Positions 1 to 7,778 are shown, numbered from the stretch's first letter. The stretch: 32,844 nucleotides of DNA from an uncultured Lachnospiraceae bacterium (GCA_910576815.1 CAJTKA010000037.1:1-32844); one strand, 5' to 3'. A program made the numbers and translations. Notes: generated by a model not told the origin, from the sequence alone.

Positions 1-49
1 ACAAACGGTTTTCAAGACCGCCTCGTTATGACCACTTCGATACCTCTCC
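1..49 (-). tRNA. tRNA-Ser (anticodon UGA), 3' part cut by window edge
   Basis: Read on the minus strand, the segment starts with a GGAGAGG acceptor arm, then a D-arm, then an anticodon arm with stem GCGGT/ACCGT around the loop CTTGAAA. This places anticodon TGA after the invariant U33. The sequence stops at the window edge where the long class II variable arm should begin, so the variable arm, T-arm and 3' acceptor strand are not visible. A close match to the sigma70-type consensus lies just upstream. Serine identity rests on the anticodon and overall 5' sequence. Confidence 0.88.
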
Positions 50-89
50 GTGTTCACAGTATGCCCCATTTGTGCGGAGCGCAAAAATT

Positions 90-118
90 ATTCTAGCAAA
101 AAGAAATTTCCATGTCAA
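90..118 (-). promoter_or_regulatory. Promoter of the tRNA-Ser gene
   Basis: On the minus strand, -35 TTGACA (113-118) and -10 TAGAAT (90-95) are separated by exactly 17 bases. The -10 box is about 40 bases upstream of the tRNA 5' end. The match is near-perfect and fits a stable-RNA promoter. Confidence 0.8.
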
Positions 119-181
119 CTGGTTTTTTCCTTTTTTTCAATCTTTTTTCACAATCTTCTAAAAATGGTATCCCTCTCTCTG

Positions 182-1219
182 TTACCAGCTCTTTTTTAAC
201 TCCATATTCCAGTCGAGCGTATAGGGACCGTCCTCCATTTCCTGCAGCATTTCATAGTAATGCCTGCGCTCCTGCGTAGGAGAATCATAGCCATACTCAT
301 CCACGATCGGATCACCCTGCCAAAACCGATAACCTAACAGGTACGCTTCCACCATCTCCTCCCAAGAGCCATAAAGTTCCTGTAGAACTAAGGAGTTTGC
401 CAAGGAAGCATCCATCGCTTCTTCATAACTCATGTAGCCGCAGAAATAGTAATCCGCATAAAGCTGATTCACCCGGCACAGATCCCACGCCGCCATATAT
501 TCCGGTTCGATCCCCGCCCGATGAAACAAGTATGCCACCGCATAGCGCCCGGGTTCATCATCCAGTTCCTTCGTTAAGAGCTGTTCAACAAATTCTTCTT
601 CTCCCAGCTCCAGGATCCCCCACTCCTCCATCTGCTTCGTATCATCAATACATTTCTTCCGATGGCCATCCTTTAACAGTTTTGCGGTCGTCTCCAACGC
701 AGACTCTCTATCCTTTACGTTCCAGCTGTAGTCCAAAAGATCCCTGGAAGACTCTTTGTTTTCTTCTGTTGGCTCCCTGCCGGCCAGCAGCCGCCAATCC
801 CAGCCATTGCTGTAAGTCAAAGGCGCATAGGTAGCATTGAACCAGAGAATCGTCTCAGGAAGTTCCGCTCCCTCCTGCTGCGTCTTTTTAGACTCTCCCA
901 ACAGCTCCGCCATGGTAACGGGTTTCTTTTCCTCCGCGTCAGTCGGCTCCTCTGTTAACGACGCGCCATCTTCCTTTTCTGACAAAGTTTCCTCAGCACC
1001 CCCTGCGCTTTCCTCTGCAGTCGACGTCTCTGCCGCTCCGGAAATCTCCGCCAAATCCGCATTCTCTGCACTTTCCACCACCGCATCACTGTCCACTTTT
1101 TCTTCCGCACTTCCCGCATCGCCGCAGCCGGCAAGCAGCAATACCGTCACCGTCAAAGCCGCTATCCCTTTCCCCAACACGTTATCACCTGAATACTTTC
1201 CTTTTTTTCTCTCTTGCAT
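182..1219 (-). CDS. Lipoprotein with DUF1266-like C-terminal domain
   Basis: The 345-residue product has a basic N-terminus, a hydrophobic segment and the lipobox LLAGC at about residues 28-32, so it should be a lipid-anchored surface protein. A Glu/Ala/Ser-rich linker of roughly 70 residues follows. The C-terminal part, with a WNVKDRESAL segment, an NQLYADYYFCGYMS segment and YLLGYRFWQGD, resembles the DUF1266 family; this is pattern memory, not a search. No catalytic residues are recognised. It follows another lipoprotein gene by 54 bases on the same strand and may be the last gene of the tsa-ispD transcription unit. A GTGAGGG ribosome binding site lies before the ATG. Function unknown. Confidence 0.8.
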   Translation of the reverse strand: MQERKKGKYSGDNVLGKGIAALTVTVLLLAGCGDAGSAEEKVDSDAVVESAENADLAEISGAAETSTAEESAGGAEETLSEKEDGASLTEEPTDAEEKKPVTMAELLGESKKTQQEGAELPETILWFNATYAPLTYSNGWDWRLLAGREPTEENKESSRDLLDYSWNVKDRESALETTAKLLKDGHRKKCIDDTKQMEEWGILELGEEEFVEQLLTKELDDEPGRYAVAYLFHRAGIEPEYMAAWDLCRVNQLYADYYFCGYMSYEEAMDASLANSLVLQELYGSWEEMVEAYLLGYRFWQGDPIVDEYGYDSPTQERRHYYEMLQEMEDGPYTLDWNMELKKSW

Positions 1220-1273
1220 TCGTTTCCCTCACATTTGTTCTACACTGCGGGCATTCTATATCAGAGCGCAACT

Positions 1274-2635
1274 TTACTGCATATCTTCCTGTGCATACCA
1301 CTCTGACAGATCGAGCCCGTAAGCCGTTTCCAGTTCCTTGATCAGGTCGTTAGTCTTACTGTCATAATCCACGCTCTTTAAATAAATGTCTCCGAATATG
1401 AAATACTTTTCTTTCACCTGGATGCAAAAATTCACATCCGCCCTCTTATGATACTCCTCGCCATTCCACTCCTTCTCCTCGTACTCAACAACATAGTAGA
1501 CACCGGCTTCCTGTCCCTGCATGGGCATCAATTCACTGACACGCACATTGCGGTTCTCCTCCTCCGGGTCACTACGATACTTAAAATCACTGTCTGCCGC
1601 TTCCTGCGTCATTCTCTGATAGTTCTGCAAAGAGCTGGTATAATCGCCGGCGATCCTTACGTAAATACCGTGGATCGTTGTCGATACCCTGTCTTCTTTC
1701 GCGCTCGTATTCCATCCCATCGGTGCTAAAATCGGGCAGGTAAAGTTCTCCTCGTCCAGGCAAAAGCCCATATCCATCATACCAAGGTACTGATACCCTT
1801 CCACCTTTTCCAAAACAGGCTCGCCCTCCTCAGGTTCATAGACATCCTGCTGATCCGCCTCACGCTGCGCATCCTGACTTGCCCACTCACCGTCTTCCAT
1901 TGCCAGTTCTCCCAGATGGATGCCATAGCAGCGTCCTACCTCTTTGATAAAAGGCAGCGTCTCCTCATCCTTCGCAAATTCTCTGACCTCCATATCCCAA
2001 AAAACATAAGCGGCATCGTCTCTGGCACTCATATAAAAGAGTTTTGTCCTTTGATAAGGGGTATCATATACATCTTTCATTTTAGCTGTCAAAAAAAGAT
2101 AGCGGTCGTTCCCTCTTTCCAGCAGCTCTCCTACGCCAACCTCCATGCAAGACGGATCGTTGCGCCAATCCTTGACCTGAAAATCCACTGTCTCATCCAG
2201 AAACATCTGCATCATTTCCGAAAGATACTCCGGGTACTCGCAGCCATAGACAGAGGCCGTAAAGGTTATCCCGTGATCGTCATAATAAAAATAACCATCC
2301 GTAACTTCGCCGCCTTTGGGCGCATAGACCGGATACTGTGCCCCATCGCCGTAAAAATCCGCGATTTGAATTTCTTCCAGATAAGAAAGATTTGTCGGAT
2401 CAGGCGTCAGTTCCCCCTGCACCCCGTCTCCGGTATCTTCTGCCTCAGACGCATCGGCAGCTGTCACGCTTTCCTCCGTCTCAGGCGTGTCTGCGGTCTC
2501 CTCTGCAGTCTCCGTTTCCGCCACTGCGGTCCCGGCTGCCTCGGATGTTTCCTCTGCATTCCCAGCAGAGCCACAACCCGCAAGCACTTGCGCGGTCACT
2601 GCCAATGCAACGATCAGTTTTTTACATTTTTTCAT
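1274..2635 (-). CDS. Uncharacterised lipoprotein with two repeated halves
   Basis: The 453-residue product has a signal segment and lipobox VLAGC (about residues 17-21), followed by an acidic low-complexity linker to about residue 75. The remainder appears to be two related modules of about 170 residues. The first runs from a YPVYAPKGG segment to KEVGRCYGIHLGEL. The second runs from a CPILAPMGW segment to KELETAYGLDLSEW. Both contain an HGI motif shortly after the AP motif. I do not recognise a named family. The gene lies 84 bases downstream of ispD and 54 bases upstream of a second lipoprotein, so the two lipoproteins are probably co-transcribed. An envelope-associated role is inferred only from the lipobox. 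Confidence 0.8.
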   Translation of the reverse strand: MKKCKKLIVALAVTAQVLAGCGSAGNAEETSEAAGTAVAETETAEETADTPETEESVTAADASEAEDTGDGVQGELTPDPTNLSYLEEIQIADFYGDGAQYPVYAPKGGEVTDGYFYYDDHGITFTASVYGCEYPEYLSEMMQMFLDETVDFQVKDWRNDPSCMEVGVGELLERGNDRYLFLTAKMKDVYDTPYQRTKLFYMSARDDAAYVFWDMEVREFAKDEETLPFIKEVGRCYGIHLGELAMEDGEWASQDAQREADQQDVYEPEEGEPVLEKVEGYQYLGMMDMGFCLDEENFTCPILAPMGWNTSAKEDRVSTTIHGIYVRIAGDYTSSLQNYQRMTQEAADSDFKYRSDPEEENRNVRVSELMPMQGQEAGVYYVVEYEEKEWNGEEYHKRADVNFCIQVKEKYFIFGDIYLKSVDYDSKTNDLIKELETAYGLDLSEWYAQEDMQ

Positions 2636-2719
2636 TTTCTCAGCCTCTCTCTTTCGTTGGCGGCGCTTTCTCCCTGAAATACCATGCCGACAAAGCCCCT
2701 GTTCTCTTATATATGGGTC

Positions 2720-3532
2720 CTAAAACCCGTCTCCTGCCTCCAAAAATGCCTCCGCCACCATGATATCCTCCGGCGTAGTCACCTTGATATTGCGGTAAGA
2801 CCCCTCCACCAGCTTCACGGGCCTGTCCATCAAAAGTTCCACCACGCCCGCATCATCCGTGATTTTGACCCCGGCCGCCGTAAGGCTCTCTTTTTCCCGC
2901 ATCAATCTTTCATATGCTTCCGTAATCAGCGTCCTCTCAAAAACCTGCGGCGTCTGGATCTGCCACAAGGTATTTCGATCAGGCGTCTGTTTGGCATAAC
3001 AGTTCTCATCGACGATTTTAATGGTATCCTTAACGGGCATCCCTGCCACGCAGGCTCCCGATCGTTCCACTTCCGCCAGGCAGCGCTCCAGAATCTCCTC
3101 TGTTAAAAAAGGTCTCGCGCCATCGTGGATAAAAACATATCCGTCCCCGCCCCCACACAACGTTCGTCCGCTTCCCGTGCCCACCGCCGGTTCTTTTTCT
3201 TCACCCTCTGCAGCTGCTTTTGCCATCGCCCGCAGCGCATTGTAAACGGAATCGTATCGCTCTGCCCCGCCGGGAACGATAGAGGATATTTTATGTAAAC
3301 CAAATCGTTCTACAATCTCCTTTTCGACATAACCGTTTAAAATATCCTCCTGACAGGCAACTAGTATGCAGTCGTCTATCACAGAGGACTCCTCTATCGC
3401 ATGCAGCGCATACCAAATCAGGGGGCTGCCCCCCAGCGGCAGATACTGCTTTGCCACATCACTTTTCATGCGCCTGCCGCTTCCCGCCGCCAACACGATG
3501 GCGGTACATCTTTTCTTTTTCATCCTTTTCAC
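2720..3532 (-). CDS. ispD: 2-C-methyl-D-erythritol 4-phosphate cytidylyltransferase
   Basis: IspD couples CTP to 2-C-methyl-D-erythritol 4-phosphate in the non-mevalonate isoprenoid pathway. The N-terminal nucleotide-binding signature AIVLAAGSGRRM is at about residues 11-22. Family motifs follow: KQYLPLGG, VFIHDGARPF, the PVKDTIK segment, WQIQTPQVF and TDDAGVVE. At 270 residues it is longer than the usual ~230. The extra length sits in a Glu/Gly-rich stretch (about residues 95-125) between the YNALRAMAK and HDGARPF segments. The start is a GTG preceded by AAGG; an in-frame ATG three codons on is an alternative. It lies 28 bases after tsaD and is probably co-transcribed. Confidence 0.95.
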   Translation of the reverse strand: MKRMKKKRCTAIVLAAGSGRRMKSDVAKQYLPLGGSPLIWYALHAIEESSVIDDCILVACQEDILNGYVEKEIVERFGLHKISSIVPGGAERYDSVYNALRAMAKAAAEGEEKEPAVGTGSGRTLCGGGDGYVFIHDGARPFLTEEILERCLAEVERSGACVAGMPVKDTIKIVDENCYAKQTPDRNTLWQIQTPQVFERTLITEAYERLMREKESLTAAGVKITDDAGVVELLMDRPVKLVEGSYRNIKVTTPEDIMVAEAFLEAGDGF

Positions 3533-3560
3533 TTTTCATCCTTATCGCTCTCTCGCAGTC

Positions 3561-4580
3561 TTAGCGGGACATCAGTTTCAACCCCGGCACCGCGTTCAGA
3601 TCAAGCCCGTGCCGCACGCCCTGCACATACTCGTAGTAAGCCGCCGCGCCGATCATGGCCGCATTGTCCGTACATAAAAGCGGAGACGGACGGTAAAATG
3701 CAACATTTCTCTCCGCGCAGGCTTCTTCCAGCGCCTGCCGCAGCGCAGAATTAGAGGCGACACCCCCGGCGATCGCAAATTTGCGCAGGCCGCAGCGCTC
3801 CACGGCCGCCATGGAATGCTCTGTCAGCACATCCACCACCGCCTTCTGGAAAGAAGCCGCCACATCCGCCTGACAGATGCTCTCACCCTTCATTTCACAG
3901 GAATTGAGGTAGTTGAGCACGGCTGACTTAAGGCCGCTGAAGCTGAAATCATAGTCGGAATCCCCCACCTTTGCGCGCGGAAAGGCAATTGCGTCCGGAT
4001 TTCCTTCCTTTGCCACCTTATCGATCTTCGGCCCGCCCGGATAACCGAGCCCAATGGCTCTGGCAACCTTATCAAAGGCTTCTCCTGCCGCGTCGTCCCT
4101 GGTACGCCCCAACACCTCATATTTGCCGTAGTCTTTTACCACCACCAAATGCGAATGTCCGCCCGATGCGACCAGACAGACAAAGGGCGGTTCTAAGTCT
4201 TTATGTTCAATATAATTCGCGCTGATATGACCTTCGATATGATGAACACCGATCAGGGGCAGCCCTGAGGCAAAGCTCACGGCCTTTGCGGCTGATACCC
4301 CCACCAGAAGCGGACCCACAAGGCCCGGTCCATAAGTGACCGCAACGGCATCCAGGTCGGCAAGTTCTCTGCCTGCTTCCTTTAATGCCTGCTCCATCAC
4401 CTGATTGATCTTTTCGATATGTTTGCGGGAGGCGATCTCCGGTACCACGCCTCCGTAAATGGTGTGCAGATCGATCTGGGAATAGATTACATTAGACAAA
4501 ATCTCCCTGCCGTTTTTGACCACTGCCGCCGCCGTTTCGTCGCAGGACGTCTCAATGGCAAGAATCGTTACAGATTCCAT
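3561..4580 (-). CDS. tsaD: tRNA N6-adenosine threonylcarbamoyltransferase TsaD
   Basis: TsaD transfers the threonylcarbamoyl group to A37 of ANN-decoding tRNAs, working with TsaB and TsaE. The 339-residue length is typical. Visible signatures are the N-terminal ASKHA fold start ILAIETSCDET, the metal-binding HHIEGH (H114 and H118), VASGGHSHLV, the GGPKIDK nucleotide-loop region and GGVASNSALR near the C-terminus. Its partners tsaB and tsaE are encoded upstream in the same run of minus-strand genes. An AGAAAGG ribosome binding site precedes the ATG, and a hairpin element separates it from the upstream gene. Confidence 0.97.
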   Translation of the reverse strand: MESVTILAIETSCDETAAAVVKNGREILSNVIYSQIDLHTIYGGVVPEIASRKHIEKINQVMEQALKEAGRELADLDAVAVTYGPGLVGPLLVGVSAAKAVSFASGLPLIGVHHIEGHISANYIEHKDLEPPFVCLVASGGHSHLVVVKDYGKYEVLGRTRDDAAGEAFDKVARAIGLGYPGGPKIDKVAKEGNPDAIAFPRAKVGDSDYDFSFSGLKSAVLNYLNSCEMKGESICQADVAASFQKAVVDVLTEHSMAAVERCGLRKFAIAGGVASNSALRQALEEACAERNVAFYRPSPLLCTDNAAMIGAAAYYEYVQGVRHGLDLNAVPGLKLMSR

Positions 4581-4620
4581 GATTTTTTTCCTTTCTGCAC
4601 AGTGCCCAACACCACAAAGC

Positions 4621-4668
4621 CGAAGCTGCGAAGCAGTCCTCGCGATTAAAAATCTTGATTTTTAATCG
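4621..4668 (-). repeat. Hairpin element (family B) between a membrane-anchored protein gene and tsaD
   Basis: A perfect 12-bp inverted repeat (4643-4654 with 4657-4668, two-base loop) is followed in the transcribed direction by CGCGAG and a small CTGC-GAA-GCAG hairpin (4626-4636). The stop codon of the upstream gene (4662-4664) lies inside the first stem. No U-tract follows, so it does not look like an intrinsic terminator. It shares the junction AATCGCGAG with the leader element at 12.5-12.64 kb. Confidence 0.6.
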
Positions 4669-5237
4669 TCGACTAATTCCCAACCTAAAATCTTCCAGTG
4701 CCCGTCTTCATCCTGTCTGAGCAAAAACCGTTCCAGAGACGGCGCTCGTCCCGTCGCTCCCCCCTTGCGCAGATAAAAGGTGCAGTACAGTCTCGCGCAG
4801 GAATAGCCGTCCTGCGTAAAATACTCTACATCCGTGCTGGCGGAAACCTCATAGCTGGCGATCGTATATCCTTCCTGCTTCATCTCCACGATATCCTGCT
4901 TCAGATCATCTATGTACTGTTCCTGTGTCTTGTTCGCGACCAGCTCCGCGTCGTAGAGCTCCTGGATCTTTGCCGCCAACAGGAGCAGTTCTTCGTCGCT
5001 GTACTTTTCATTATAAAAGCACTCCGTGATCTCGGCATAATATTTTACCACTTCCTTGGGTGTCGGTGGATAATTATGCTCCAGATTCCGCATCAGCACG
5101 CTCTGCACCACCGTCGCCACAGCATCTGTCTGCACCTGCTGTCCGGATTTCTGCCCCTGAAACAGGAAAAAAGTCAATACGATCGCCGCCAATACAACTA
5201 CAATGATCACAGTTTTCACGATACCCGATTTTTTCAT
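4662..5237 (-). CDS. Small membrane-anchored protein, possibly DUF6715
   Basis: From the chosen ATG the product is 191 residues: a short basic N-terminus, one hydrophobic segment (about residues 6-24) and a soluble domain rich in Glu, Tyr and Leu that ends in WKILGWELVDD. One membrane anchor with an extracytoplasmic domain is predicted. I associate it from memory with the Lachnospiraceae family DUF6715, without certainty. The reading frame is open further upstream, but AAGGAG at the right spacing and the overlap of that upstream extension with rnz favour the start at 5237. The rnz stop TAA forms part of this ribosome binding site (TAAGGAG), so translation of the two is probably coupled. Function unknown. 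Confidence 0.8.
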   Translation of the reverse strand: MKKSGIVKTVIIVVVLAAIVLTFFLFQGQKSGQQVQTDAVATVVQSVLMRNLEHNYPPTPKEVVKYYAEITECFYNEKYSDEELLLLAAKIQELYDAELVANKTQEQYIDDLKQDIVEMKQEGYTIASYEVSASTDVEYFTQDGYSCARLYCTFYLRKGGATGRAPSLERFLLRQDEDGHWKILGWELVDD

Positions 5238-5247
5238 ACGCTTCTCC

Positions 5248-6162
5248 TTACGTTTCCTCTGCAAATAAGAGATCCACACTCCTGCCGTCCCTGGCTGCAA
5301 CAGCATTTGGAAATATCTTCCTGACCTCCGGCATATAGTCGTCCGGGCGGATCAGGGAAGGGCTGTAGTGGGTCAGCCAAAGCTCCTGCACCCCCGCCTC
5401 CTTCGCAAGCCGTGCCGCCTCATAAAAGGTCATATGCTTATATTCTTTCGCCTTCTGCGCTTTCTCCGGCTCGCCGTACATCCCCTCGCAGATGAAAAGA
5501 TCCGCCTGTGCCGCATTTCTGACAATGCTTTCCGTGGGGCGTGTATCCGTACAGTAAGTCACCTTCAAGCCCTTTCTTGGGCTGCCAAGCACCATGTCCG
5601 GCGTATATGTGTGTCCGTCTATTTCTATTATCTCACCTTTTTGCAAAGGATTCCAGTAATTTCTCGGAATATTCAACTGCATGGCCCGTTCCACATCGAA
5701 TTTTCCAGTGCGGTCAATAACGATATTATAGCCATAGCAGACCACATTGTGGTGGACGCGAAACGTCTCGATGCGAAAACCGTCAAAAGAAAACGTCTGC
5801 TCCGGCTCCGTGATTTCCATACATGATATCTCAAAAGGCAGTTCCGGCGCAATGACACGCAGACTATTGACTACTCTAGTCAATCCTTTGGGGCCAATCA
5901 ACAGCAGCGGTTCCGTGCGTTCCGCATTGCCCATGGTGAGCAGCATCCCCGGCAGGCCGCTGATATGATCCGCGTGATAATGGGTAAAGCAGATGATATC
6001 GATGGGCTTGGGGCTCCATCCCTTCTCCTTCATGGCGATCTGGGTGCCCTCACCGCAGTCGATGAGGATACTTTTCCCATTGTACCTTGCCATCAGGGAT
6101 GTGAGCCATCTGTACGGCAGGGGCATCATCCCTCCCGTGCCCAGCAGACAGATATCTAACAT
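5248..6162 (-). CDS. rnz: Ribonuclease Z (tRNA 3' endonuclease)
   Basis: RNase Z removes the 3' trailer from tRNA precursors lacking encoded CCA. The 304-residue protein has the short-form layout: an N-terminal beta-strand ICLLGTGG, the metallo-beta-lactamase Zn motif HYHADH (residues 61-66), the segment YKHMTFYEAA with a conserved His, and the late HYSP motif (WLTHYSPSL). These supply the zinc ligands of the family. It sits among other tRNA-processing genes (tsaB, tsaD, tsaE). Start ATG lies 24 bases after the stop of the 80-residue protein gene. Confidence 0.93.
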   Translation of the reverse strand: MLDICLLGTGGMMPLPYRWLTSLMARYNGKSILIDCGEGTQIAMKEKGWSPKPIDIICFTHYHADHISGLPGMLLTMGNAERTEPLLLIGPKGLTRVVNSLRVIAPELPFEISCMEITEPEQTFSFDGFRIETFRVHHNVVCYGYNIVIDRTGKFDVERAMQLNIPRNYWNPLQKGEIIEIDGHTYTPDMVLGSPRKGLKVTYCTDTRPTESIVRNAAQADLFICEGMYGEPEKAQKAKEYKHMTFYEAARLAKEAGVQELWLTHYSPSLIRPDDYMPEVRKIFPNAVAARDGRSVDLLFAEET

Positions 6163-6186
6163 AGTTTCCTCCAGAACGGAGACAGT

Positions 6187-6429
6187 CTACAGCAGTTCTT
6201 TTCTCTCCCGCCTGTCCACGGGAATCTGAAAGGCTGAAATCAGCTTTTCATAGCAGGCTTCGCAGAGATCGAAGCTGTCACTCATCCCGTCCTTTTCGCC
6301 AAAAAAGCCGAAGTCATGCGCCACATGGATGCATTCCTCCTTCAAAATGCCATTTTCTACCAGCATTTTTTTGCCGCAGGCGTTGCAGACCGTCTCAGTC
6401 AATTCCTTTTTTTCTACATAAACACGCAT
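6187..6429 (-). CDS. 80-residue Cys-rich protein, probable zinc binder
   Basis: An unrecognised 80-residue protein with two CxxC pairs, C15-N-A-C18 and C56-E-A-C59, plus C33, H35 and H38 between them. This spacing suggests a zinc ribbon or zinc-knuckle fold. The C-terminus is charged (VDRRERKELL). A good ribosome binding site, AGGAGG, precedes the ATG and overlaps the stop codon of the 46-codon ORF just upstream. It lies between rimI and rnz in the tRNA-modification operon. No function is assigned. Confidence 0.75.
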   Translation of the reverse strand: MRVYVEKKELTETVCNACGKKMLVENGILKEECIHVAHDFGFFGEKDGMSDSFDLCEACYEKLISAFQIPVDRRERKELL

Positions 6430-6439
6430 GACAATCCTC

Positions 6440-6580
6440 CTATACGTAAGTCATTACATCTGCCAAGGATCGCAGATCCTCGATAGTAACAGTTGCTCCC
6501 AAAAGGGATTTACTATAGTTTAGCAGACAAACGCTGTAACGACCGTGGTAATTGTTCCATGCACTGCCTATCTCTTCCAC
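6440..6580 (-). CDS. Predicted 46-residue small protein overlapping rimI
   Basis: An open frame starts at GTG (6578-6580) inside the last codons of rimI and ends with TAG (6440-6442). The stop is part of the TAGGAGG ribosome binding site of the 80-residue protein gene. It fills the whole gap between the two genes. The peptide begins MEEIGSAWNNYHGRYSVC and ends with TIEDLRSLADVMTYV; its composition looks protein-like, with an aromatic N-terminal half and an amphipathic C-terminal half. Against it: no clear Shine-Dalgarno, a GTG start and short length. The stop/start overlap suggests translation by reinitiation after rimI. Homologues unknown to me. Confidence 0.5.
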   Translation of the reverse strand: MEEIGSAWNNYHGRYSVCLLNYSKSLLGATVTIEDLRSLADVMTYV

Positions 6581-7002
6581 ATGATGATAGCATCTTCCGT
6601 CGGTTTTTCATAAAAATTCGGACGGATGCCCTCAGAAACGAAGCCAAGTTTTTGATAAAGGCCGATGGCCGCCGCATTGCTGACCCGCACCTCCAAGGTA
6701 TAAGCGGTAAGTCCTTCCTTATCCCCTTCGGAGAGCATGTGCCGCATCAGGCCCGTGCCGACGCCGCGTCTTCTCTCTTCCTTCGCGACCGCCACATTGC
6801 CAATCGATCCCTCTCCCGCAATCAGCCACAGACCGCAGCCCCCAAGAAGCTGCCCATCCTCCTCCGCCACATAATATCTGGCGTCTTCCTCCTCGATCAT
6901 CTGCAAAAAGGAAGCCGGCGACCAGGGCATGGAAAAAGTCTCCTCCTCCAACTGACTGATATAAGGCACGTCCTCCGGAGTCATATCGCGGTATATAATC
7001 AT
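6568..7002 (-). CDS. rimI: Ribosomal protein S18-alanine N-acetyltransferase
   Basis: RimI is a GNAT-fold enzyme that acetylates the N-terminal alanine of ribosomal protein S18. From the chosen start it is 144 residues, usual for the family. Visible are the acetyl-CoA binding motif A (EERRRGVGTGLM), the EVRVSNAAAIGLYQKLGF segment and the C-terminal DAIIMWKR typical of RimI. A longer frame exists, but the ATG at 7000-7002 overlaps the tsaB stop as ATGA with GGGGAGGGG just upstream. This four-base overlap supports coupling with tsaB. The tsaB-rimI-tsaD association is common in bacteria. Confidence 0.92.
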   Translation of the reverse strand: MIIYRDMTPEDVPYISQLEEETFSMPWSPASFLQMIEEEDARYYVAEEDGQLLGGCGLWLIAGEGSIGNVAVAKEERRRGVGTGLMRHMLSEGDKEGLTAYTLEVRVSNAAAIGLYQKLGFVSEGIRPNFYEKPTEDAIIMWKR

Positions 7003-7778
7003 ATTGACCCCTCCCCTTGCAAATTTTCTTCCGAGGATGCTTTGCATTCTCGTAGAGATAATTCACGCAGTGAATTTTCTCTTTCGGCCTGGGAGAGTCT
7101 CAAATAAATCGGCGCATGGGCATCCCCGCTCTCCATGATCCCCTTCCGATAATAAACGCTCCCCAGCGCGGCAACCGCCGCCGCCGACTGTCTGGAGCGG
7201 TGAACAGGGGCAATGGTATAGGGAACGCGCATCATTTCGCCCATCCGCTCTATGAACACAGGAACGCCGTCTCCCAAAAAAATGACACTCCTGTCAAATT
7301 CATTCAAAGCCGCAGAAATCTCATCAAAAGAGACTGCGCACTGCTCCCTGATTACACGCATGTCATATTCAAATTGACCACTTGGATCCGCAGTAAATTC
7401 ATAAATCCCGGTATAAACCTGATCCCTTCTGGCGTCCATGATGGGGCAGACCAGATCCGCCGCGCCGTACATCTGATAAGCAAGTCCGTCCACCGTCGGC
7501 ACGGGCACAATGGGCTTTTTCAACGCAAAGGCCAGTCCCTTGGCCGTAGCCGAACCGATCCGCAGTCCCGTAAATGAGCCGGGACCCGCCGCTACCGCAA
7601 TGGCATCCACCGTGGCAAGGTCAAGCTCCACCATCCTGCAGATCTCCTCCACCATCGGAAGCAGGGTCTGGGAATGGGTCTTCTTATACTGCACGGTATA
7701 CTCCGCAATGAAATTATCGTCTTCCATCAGGGCTGCTGATGCCACCAGCCCGGAGCTGTCAATCGCCAGAATTTTCAC
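6999..7778 (-). CDS. tsaB: tRNA threonylcarbamoyladenosine biosynthesis protein TsaB
   Basis: TsaB is the non-catalytic ASKHA-fold partner that dimerises with TsaD in t6A synthesis. The N-terminal ILAIDSSG, VAAGPGSFTGLRIG and the VDGLAYQ segment identify it. The start is GTG after GTGAGG. At 259 residues it is about 20-30 longer than usual. The extra C-terminal tail (from about AERENSLREL onward) is encoded by the inverted repeats at 7031-7084, which match the intergenic element family described separately. The gene therefore seems to have been extended by a repeat until it overlapped rimI. Confidence 0.95.
   Translation of the reverse strand: MKILAIDSSGLVASAALMEDDNFIAEYTVQYKKTHSQTLLPMVEEICRMVELDLATVDAIAVAAGPGSFTGLRIGSATAKGLAFALKKPIVPVPTVDGLAYQMYGAADLVCPIMDARRDQVYTGIYEFTADPSGQFEYDMRVIREQCAVSFDEISAALNEFDRSVIFLGDGVPVFIERMGEMMRVPYTIAPVHRSRQSAAAVAALGSVYYRKGIMESGDAHAPIYLRLSQAERENSLRELSLRECKASSEENLQGEGSI
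7031..7084 (-). repeat. Shortened copy of structured element family A inside the tsaB 3' end
   Basis: In the transcribed direction, a stem AGAGA...TCTCT with inner arms ATTCAC/GTGAAT and a TGC loop is followed by a second hairpin whose arms are CGAGAATGC and GCATCCTCG around AAA. The second hairpin matches hairpin II of the elements at 8.3 and 25.9 kb (GAGAATGC/GAGGATGC arms). The order, long stem then AATGC hairpin, is the same. It codes for most of the unusual C-terminal tail of TsaB. Confidence 0.6.

Noticed and set aside
397..834. Plus-strand ORF opposite the DUF1266-like lipoprotein
   Set aside because: Pro/Ser/Arg-rich composition, no ribosome binding site, and entirely antisense to a gene with a clear signal peptide and lipobox.
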